Source of the DNA: Paraphaeosphaeria minitans
Taxonomy: Eukaryota; Ascomycota; Dothideomycetes; Pleosporales; Didymosphaeriaceae
DNA: 64,000 nucleotides
Reading direction: 5' to 3'
Assembly (NCBI GenBank): GCA_015832175.1
Contig: WJXW01000008.1
Location: forward strand, 2,170,001-2,234,000
Shown here: positions 58,064 through 64,000 of the stretch, in pieces
How the letters are laid out: each line of letters opens with the position of its first letter
Position numbering within the stretch: the first letter of the stretch is position 1
Notes under the pieces: model-generated
What the model was told of the DNA's origin: nothing
What the model saw: the letters and a program-made list of their open reading frames with translations, nothing else
The model's database searches: none
Made by a program: the position numbers and the translations under genes

Positions 58064-60053
58064 GGCAAGGTTGTGACCTTAAACTTTGCTTCCAATGTCG
58101 CTAAATGTTCTTCGCGCTCGGCGAGGCTTTTTAACGTATATGGGGAGCAGCACACTAGCAACTCTGTAGCACGTACCTGCTTTAACAGATATTTTCAAAG
58201 CCAGAAGAAAATACAACTTCGAGACGAAGATAGGTAGCACGCCTCTTCGTCTATTACTGCGAAGATCTCTGGCCAGGTGCACCGGGTATTACGGAATAGT
58301 GCACGTTTACCTGACACTTCGATATCTTATAGAAATGAAGCGAAAATAGACATAGGGCTGCCAACCCAGCGATTGATTGCCTTGACAGTCTGTCAGGAGG
58401 CATTGCTCTTGAACGGCGCTTGTAGCAAGGTACCTAGGATAGGTCAAATCCATGTGGTAAAAGTAGCTGAGATAATGAACTACGAGTAGTACTCATTGCC
58501 AGCTCCGCATAGTGCCACGCAGCCGTGGTACGTGATTTGAGTCTGGATTTGGGGTTATCAGACGGACTGGGCCACTATAGTGACATCGCTCGATCAATGT
58601 CGCGTTTGACATGAATCAATCTCCACATTCTGTGAATTTAGGTCGTCTCATCTTGCTGGTAGTCGTTTGATACACCTGTTCCTAGAATGCTGTAGATAGA
58701 CTCGGAACAGTGGGATATTGTACAAGGCTCATTTGTTTGCTCGTGTGCGACGCCCATCCGAGCAGAGCCCGTCCAGTCAATGTCTGGACGAAACGCCCCT
58801 CTCAATAACGTTGAGCGAGACCATCTCCGTTGCATAGAAATACTTAGACCTAACAAGGCATTATCGATGCCAACCCAGATGTCTAAGTGGAAGCAGCGTG
58901 ATGATGTCTGGGTGACTGCAGTACATTTCAGAGCATTTAAAACACTAGTCATACTCTAAGCTCCACATGGTCGATTAATATTGAGCTGGTGGAGTAACGC
59001 CTCGACATTCGGCTGAATAGATGTGGAGGAGCTAGAATAGCCAAGGATAGATATACCGACAGCAAGAGTGTTGTGACGTCTGGAGCTCGACTGATCCTAG
59101 GACCCAAGTCGCATTTCCCGGTCTCGTCCCTGCTCGTTTGGCCGGTGGAAGACGACACATCGCGATATCACTTCAGGGACAGGAGCGACGGAATCGATCT
59201 GTCTGTACGTAGCATTCGAAACAGGCTGGATCTCGTCGGTCTGCAAATGCACATTAAGGACATCGCGCCCCCGACCAGCATTGTTAACCGTTCGAATGCC
59301 GCCGCCATGGTACGGTACCTACGCACGGCATTTGAACCATGCCCCGGCAAGCGATGGGATACCAAACATTCAACACAAAACGTGGCATCCACGTTCTGCG
59401 ATATGTACGTGCAATTTTTTTTGTGGTCATGTCGTGAACCGTCGCGTCGCGATTTGATTTTTGAAGCGACCAATCGGCGTTCGGATACGCCCATTACAAG
59501 AATCACGTGCTGTGAAATTGGAGGAAGGCCTTCACGTTTGATCTCCATTACGTTCATCTTAAGACCCACCTCACTTCATATCTCTCATCTCGCCAAGCAA
59601 CATTTGCACATGGTGATCCCTAAAGGACGCAAGTCTAGACGCGTGGCGTTCGCGGCAACGTTGAAAACGGCGCTTTCGCGCTGCAGACCAACGTCCGCGA
59701 GATTGACTCCCGCGATGTGTGCTCCACCTTGGGCCTGTAAATTTCCACATGAGGAGGTTGTTTTGCTGATTTGAAAGCTGTCGCAGGATCAGTTGCATAT
59801 GTAGGTTGCGGACGCCCACTCTTCGGTTCTTCTTCTCTAGCCTTACCTCAGGTCTCTCCCACACTCGCTACCTTCACTTTTCGCAAGCCCGCTGTGCTGT
59901 GCTTTCGTTCGTTGTATTTGTTTTCACGCAGAGTCGATCGACTTCGCATCCACTCATTCACGCCCTTTGCAACCACGCTAGTGCGTTTGCTTGAAGCATC
60001 ACAAAACTTCTTACAGCAACGCATCCAACCTCAAAACTGCCCCAGAAATCAAC

Positions 60054-61199
60054 ATGAAGTCTTTCATGGCCATGCTCCCGTTCGCGGGCTTGGCTCTTGC
60101 TCAAGGGCAGTGCGCGCCCGGCATCACCGTCACGGAGACCTCGATCGAGAAAATCACCGTGACCGTCCAGCCCACATCGCAGGTCGCGCCGTCCGCCATT
60201 GTCGTCACAATCACGGAAAAAACCAAGCCGTTGCCAACCCCACAGGTTCCCTACTACCCCGTTGGAAATACGACCACCAACGGACCATTCGCCTTCCCCA
60301 CACACACCCCTAAAGCTCCGACCACCTTGGAGACCTTCATCTTCCCGTCAGACGTCGTCTCTTCCTCGACTTCAAGCAAGAAGGTCAAGACTATTCTCGT
60401 TGTGCCCTCGCCTGTCGGTGTATCTTCGTCCGTTAGCCAGGCTGCTGCAGCTACAAGCTCCGTTGCTGCCACAAGCCCCGCAGCTGCAGCGCCCGCTCAG
60501 TCATCCCAGGCTGCTGCTGAGCCTGATACCGCCGCTGAGGTTACCAGCTCTGCCGCGTCGGTCACCGGTACGGCATCATTCTACGGTGGTAACACTGTCG
60601 GCGGAGCTTGCTCCTTCTCGGGATATACCATTCCCTCCAACCTCTTCGGCACAGCCTTCGGTGGAAACTGGGATGCCTCGGAGTGCGGTGCCTGCGTGCA
60701 GGTCACCAACAAGGCCGGCAAGTCCATCAAAGCTATGGTAAGTACCTCCCACATCTCCGCTTAGTAGCCGTGACTAACCCTCCCCCAGATCGTCGACCAA
60801 TGCCCCGAGTGCGCTGTCAACAAGCTCGACCTCTTCGAGAATGCCTTCACCCAGATCGGCACCAAGTCCGACGGTATCATCCCCATCACCTATACCATCG
60901 TCCCCTGCGGCATCACCTCCCCCATCGTCCTCAAGAACAAGGAAGGCACCTCGCCCTACTGGTTCAGTATGCAAGTCATGAACTCCAACGTCGCCGTCTC
61001 CAAGCTTGAGGTCTCGACCGATGGCGGCGCCACCTGGACTGCCACTAAGCGCAGCGCGTACAACTTCTGGGAGAACAGCGCTGGGTTCGGAACCAGCAGC
61101 GTGGATGTGAGGGTTACGGGTGTCAACGGCAAGACGGTAACGGTGAACGGTGTGAGCGTTGCGGCGTCGACGACGAAGACGGCCAGCGCGAACTTCTAG
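60054..61199 (+). CDS. Expansin-like secreted protein (DPBB plus CBM63-type domain), 364 aa
   Basis: Such proteins loosen or bind plant or fungal cell-wall polymers without hydrolysis. Exons: 60054-60737 and 60789-61199 with a 51-bp GT-AG intron (GACTAACC branch). A signal peptide MKSFMAMLPFAGLALAQG is followed by a Thr/Val-rich segment and a long Ala/Ser/Pro linker (about 115-168), probably O-glycosylated. The double-psi beta-barrel starts at about 171 (GTASFYGGNTVGGACSFSGY) and contains ECGACVQVTN, MIVDQCPECA and KLDLFENAF, whose Asp matches the conserved expansin Asp. The C-terminal domain (about 270-364) has YWFSMQVMNSNVAVSKLEVS and aromatic residues suited to polysaccharide binding. An in-frame TTG extension upstream (59,991) is not used; the ATG at 60,054 begins the signal peptide. 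Confidence 0.9.
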
Positions 61200-64000
61200 G
61201 CTCGTTGTGAGCCTTTTTTGGGAGGTTTGGAATTGAGGTTGTACTCATGATTACTCCTGATGATTAACTTCTAGTATACTTCTTACTTTCTGCACGTGAG
61301 CTAAGCTCAACCTTTTCAGGCCTTTTTGAAGCCTAGAATCAAGATATTTGCCTTGTCAACGAGGTCATTGTTGATTGAAAGTAGCTACTGTACCATTTTG
61401 TTTCGATTGCTCACTGTCGAGTTTAATCACTGACGGCTAAGTCACAACTTTGGGCGTAAGACCTCGGGACGATAAGCAAGGAGGTCGTCGGGCTGTGTTC
61501 AGCGCGAGGTGCAGAATCAGGTTCTCAATCGTGCTCTATATTTGGCCGGTCGAGGTGGGTGTATGATCGTGATGTTTCAAGCGGAATACGATGCGTTGCG
61601 GATAGTACGGCATATGGGGGCCTCGCTAGACATAAGGCTGGGGCGCAGCGACCTTGTAGGATTCAGGAAAAATTCGGGCCGCTAAAAGTCTAGCCTTTTC
61701 GAATGTTAGCGGAGACGATATTCTTCTATGCGAGCAGCGCCGCTGCAGCGGATCGCACCATCGAGAGAGTATCATGGCTCAAGGTTAGTGTACCCAGGAT
61801 GCGGTCAACAGTGCCCTAGGACACACCATCGTCAACCGCTTCCTGGTAGCGAAGCACCTAGAAATCCTTGCACGAGTCGCGACAGCTCTCAGACCCACGG
61901 CCGTAGCTACCCGTCGCGCCTTTCTCCCCTATCCAGCCCAGCCTCCCGGACGTCGGGGACGTTCACTGGCATCGCGACCTGAAACACGACCTCTGACGCT
62001 CGTACCCCAACCCAACTCTAAATCTATGTCTGGCACACAGAGCATTCCTCCGGTCGTGCTAACGCCACCCTGCGCGCAGACCATAACGTAATCTAGGCCA
62101 ACATCGTCGACGTGAGTTGTGTAAACGGGTAGTAGTTAACGGGCAGGTCTCTAAGTAATTGCGGGCAGGCCTGCAATCAGATCCGGTCAAGCTCGCGCAG
62201 GGATTTCTACAGGCTAAGGCGCGACTTGTTTTTACCCTTGATTTAGAGTAAATAACGCGAAAATATTTTTTTGGTGACTAACTTGCTGTAACGTTACTAG
62301 AGGTATATATTTAAAAGACGCGTATAATTGATTTTCCCTATAATTGTTAATAATAACAGCAATAGTGCGCGTGTTAGTAATATAATAAGCATAATGCTAG
62401 CAATAGAAAACACTAAGAAACTAGGCAATATGCCTCTAGAACTATTCATAAGCTGTAACTTAATCTCTGTTTACTATATAAATACAGTACTAATTAAACA
62501 TTAAAAAGTGGCGCCTTAGCCTGCAATTACTTAGAGACCTGCCCGTTAACTACTACCGGCAATGATGGATGAGATTCCCGACTCTTACGGGCTAGACGGC
62601 ATCCTGGCGGAGGCGCTCAGATCGCGGGCGAAGTGGCGCGCCGCTGATGTGAGTGTTTGCTGCAGGTACGCTGGCGGCGGCTGGCCCAATAAGCCCCGAG
62701 CAGACAGTACTGTGCGGATGCGGATGTGGATGGGGATGCAGATCGAGTCGCGTGAGCACACCCTGAGTAGTGGTTAGCTCAGGACCAGGGCAAGCTTGTT
62801 TACGGTAGACTTGTGGGCCGTTCCCGAAGATTCGCCTGGACTGATGCGGATTGCGAGGTGCGAACGGAGGACTTATAGGCCTGCTAAATTTGGCCCCTCG
62901 AGCGATTGTGGGATTAGGTATCTACCTAACATAGACAAGTGTTAGGCTGGCCCCGAAGCGCCACTTGCGTAGGAATCTTGCTTACTGTATATACGTGTGT
63001 AGAATGTGATGAACGCAAGTAATTCGTCGATTAGAATTACTGGCGTATTCGGAAAGATAGCAGAAGGTGGGGGCTGTGTGGTGTGTCTCCAATCGTTTTC
63101 AGTGACTCTCTCTGCACCGAGGGAGTTGTGCGTTGCGGTTGGACGTATTGTAGAGCCCTAAACGGGGACATCCATGGGCAATGTGCTATTCTCCTTCCCA
63201 CGTTGCCTGCGGCCCACGGCACTGACCACTCGGAGGAGTTCGTCTGCTGTCACGGACTTCTTCGGTTCGTTGACAAGACACAAGCATCATTGCCACTTGT
63301 TGAAGACTGTTGGAGAGAAGCCAAGGATATGAGGTCGAGAGAGAGGAAATGAAATCAGATGGGCATTGCGTCAACTTTAGATCAACGACCAGATGTATGG
63401 CCAAAAATTGGTAACGGAAAACAACAACAAGCCATAGCGATGCATGGCTGTTGGATCGATCCGTCACGATGGCATCGGAAAAGAGCTGATCCTAGCGACG
63501 GTGTGCGTGATCTAAAATCTGTCATATGGTGATGGAGTAAAGAGAGGACTCGATTGCAGGTGTCGACTACTACGTACCCAACGGGTGGGGATCTGAGTTC
63601 TGCTCCAAAACCTTCGAACAGGCGTCCAGCACCGCTCGTACCGTACCTAGCATTTCTCCCGCGAGTGCGGAAGATGAAGGTTTCGGACTTCGGGGACATA
63701 TGTTCTGGGTCCACGAGAGGTCAATTAAGCGACATGTGAGAAAGGTGCACCTGAAGCAGGCCGTCCCGGCAAAAGCTTGATCAAGAGCCGCAACGCACGT
63801 CCAAGGGGGCCCATGCAGCGATCGCACTGAAGATTGATGTGAGCGTGTGGCACTGCCGCACCGGAAAAAGCTCGACATGGGATTTTCCCTCTTGCGGACC
63901 GACCAGTGACCAAGGCTGCCCAACCTATCTTCGACTTGGCGCGACGCCTGCTCGCTAGGTAGGTAACCCAACGACTCTCTCTAGCAATGTACAATCCCGG
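61200..64000. other. Distal 2.8 kb: TIR element, no gene supported
   Basis: Apart from the TIR element (62,129-62,556) I see no credible gene. A frame of about 90 codons (61,800-62,090, plus) and a 71-codon frame just right of the element (62,562-62,777; MMDEIPDSYGLDGILAEALR) look mildly protein-like and might belong to a gene disrupted by it, but no domain is recognisable. A (TAGG)-type TAGGTAGGTA lies at 63,956-63,965. Confidence 0.5.
62129..62556. mobile_element. 428-bp TIR element (MITE-like)
   Basis: It has terminal inverted repeats of about 37 bp starting GTAGTAGTTAACGGGCAGGT, the right copy being the near-perfect reverse complement. A CGG triplet flanks both ends (62,126-62,128 and 62,557-62,559), a possible 3-bp TSD. 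The interior is AT-rich with no ORF. Its size and structure suit a non-autonomous DNA transposon. The superfamily is not determined. Confidence 0.75.

Larger units (their letters stand above)
56654..60053. other. 3.4-kb region between two secreted-protein genes: partial duplication, no certain gene
   Basis: It holds the exon 2-3 duplicate (57,520-57,655) and the adjoining frames at 57,657-58,063. The rest includes several frames of 90-230 codons on both strands (for example 59,073-59,774 plus and 58,638-58,952 minus) with no recognisable motif or splice logic. Positions 59,780-60,050 are the expansin promoter and leader. Confidence 0.55.

Noticed and set aside
59073..59774. 233-codon plus-strand frame, and 59,168-59,569 minus
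   Set aside because: No recognisable domain, mutual overlap and no splice context. They could be relics, but support is insufficient.
63570..63971. 133-codon minus-strand frame near the window end
   Set aside because: Amino-acid composition and lack of motifs suggest chance. It might be part of a gene beyond the window but cannot be supported.

Overview
This window comes from the nuclear genome of a filamentous ascomycete, most likely a Dothideomycete. The evidence is short GT-AG introns (mostly 46-85 bp) with CTAAC/CTGAC branch sites, typical fungal housekeeping genes, Ty3/Gypsy chromoviruses, and a sharp split between AT-rich and GC-balanced DNA. The AT-rich part shows heavy repeat-induced point mutation (RIP): CpA is changed to TpA on both strands, so Gln and Trp codons have become stops.

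Layout. Positions 1-23,590 are a gene-free nest of LTR retrotransposons. Two flanking elements are cut by the window edge (F, 1-649, and G, 650-2641; G also carries a foreign solo LTR). Element E1 (3154-16635, forward) has the target-site duplication (TSD) AGAGT and is split by E2 (8142-14888, reverse, TSD TTTTA). E3 (17002-23585, reverse, TSD ATTAA) follows. All three carry dead gag-pol with a chromodomain at the integrase end, and a small antisense reading frame (Zn-knuckle plus coiled coil) next to the 3' LTR. A GC-rich repetitive island and a tRNA-Gly-like relic mark the edge of the RIP zone at 23.7-24.2 kb.

Positions 24.7-64 kb are gene-bearing. In order: a T5orf172/DUF1766 protein (+), a decayed ankyrin gene (-), ribosomal protein eS1 (-), a 150-aa conserved-looking hypothetical (-), a 3-kb belt of mini- and microsatellites, URC1 of uracil catabolism (-, with an apparent 1-base frameshift), the elongation factor ELF1 (+, with two GC-AG introns), uracil phosphoribosyltransferase FUR1 (-), the cohesin-release factor WAPL (+), cytosolic seryl-tRNA synthetase (-), the GTPase Rheb (-), a hybrid histidine kinase (-), a six-cysteine small secreted protein (-), and an expansin-like secreted protein (+). 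The last 2.8 kb holds a TIR element and no gene I can defend.

How the genes fit together. URC1 and FUR1 act in the same pyrimidine route and are separated only by ELF1, which suggests a small functional cluster. Rheb and the hybrid kinase are signalling genes. The secreted cysteine-rich protein and the expansin-like protein point to a plant-associated lifestyle. The rest are dispersed housekeeping genes. No wholly new multi-gene system is evident. The most notable signals are an array of RIP-mutated CRE palindromes in a solo LTR, a 707-bp conversion-like tract between two RIP-dead elements, a partial duplication of the secreted-protein gene, and the URC1 frameshift. Exon coordinates were worked out by hand from splice consensus, reading frame and family conservation.
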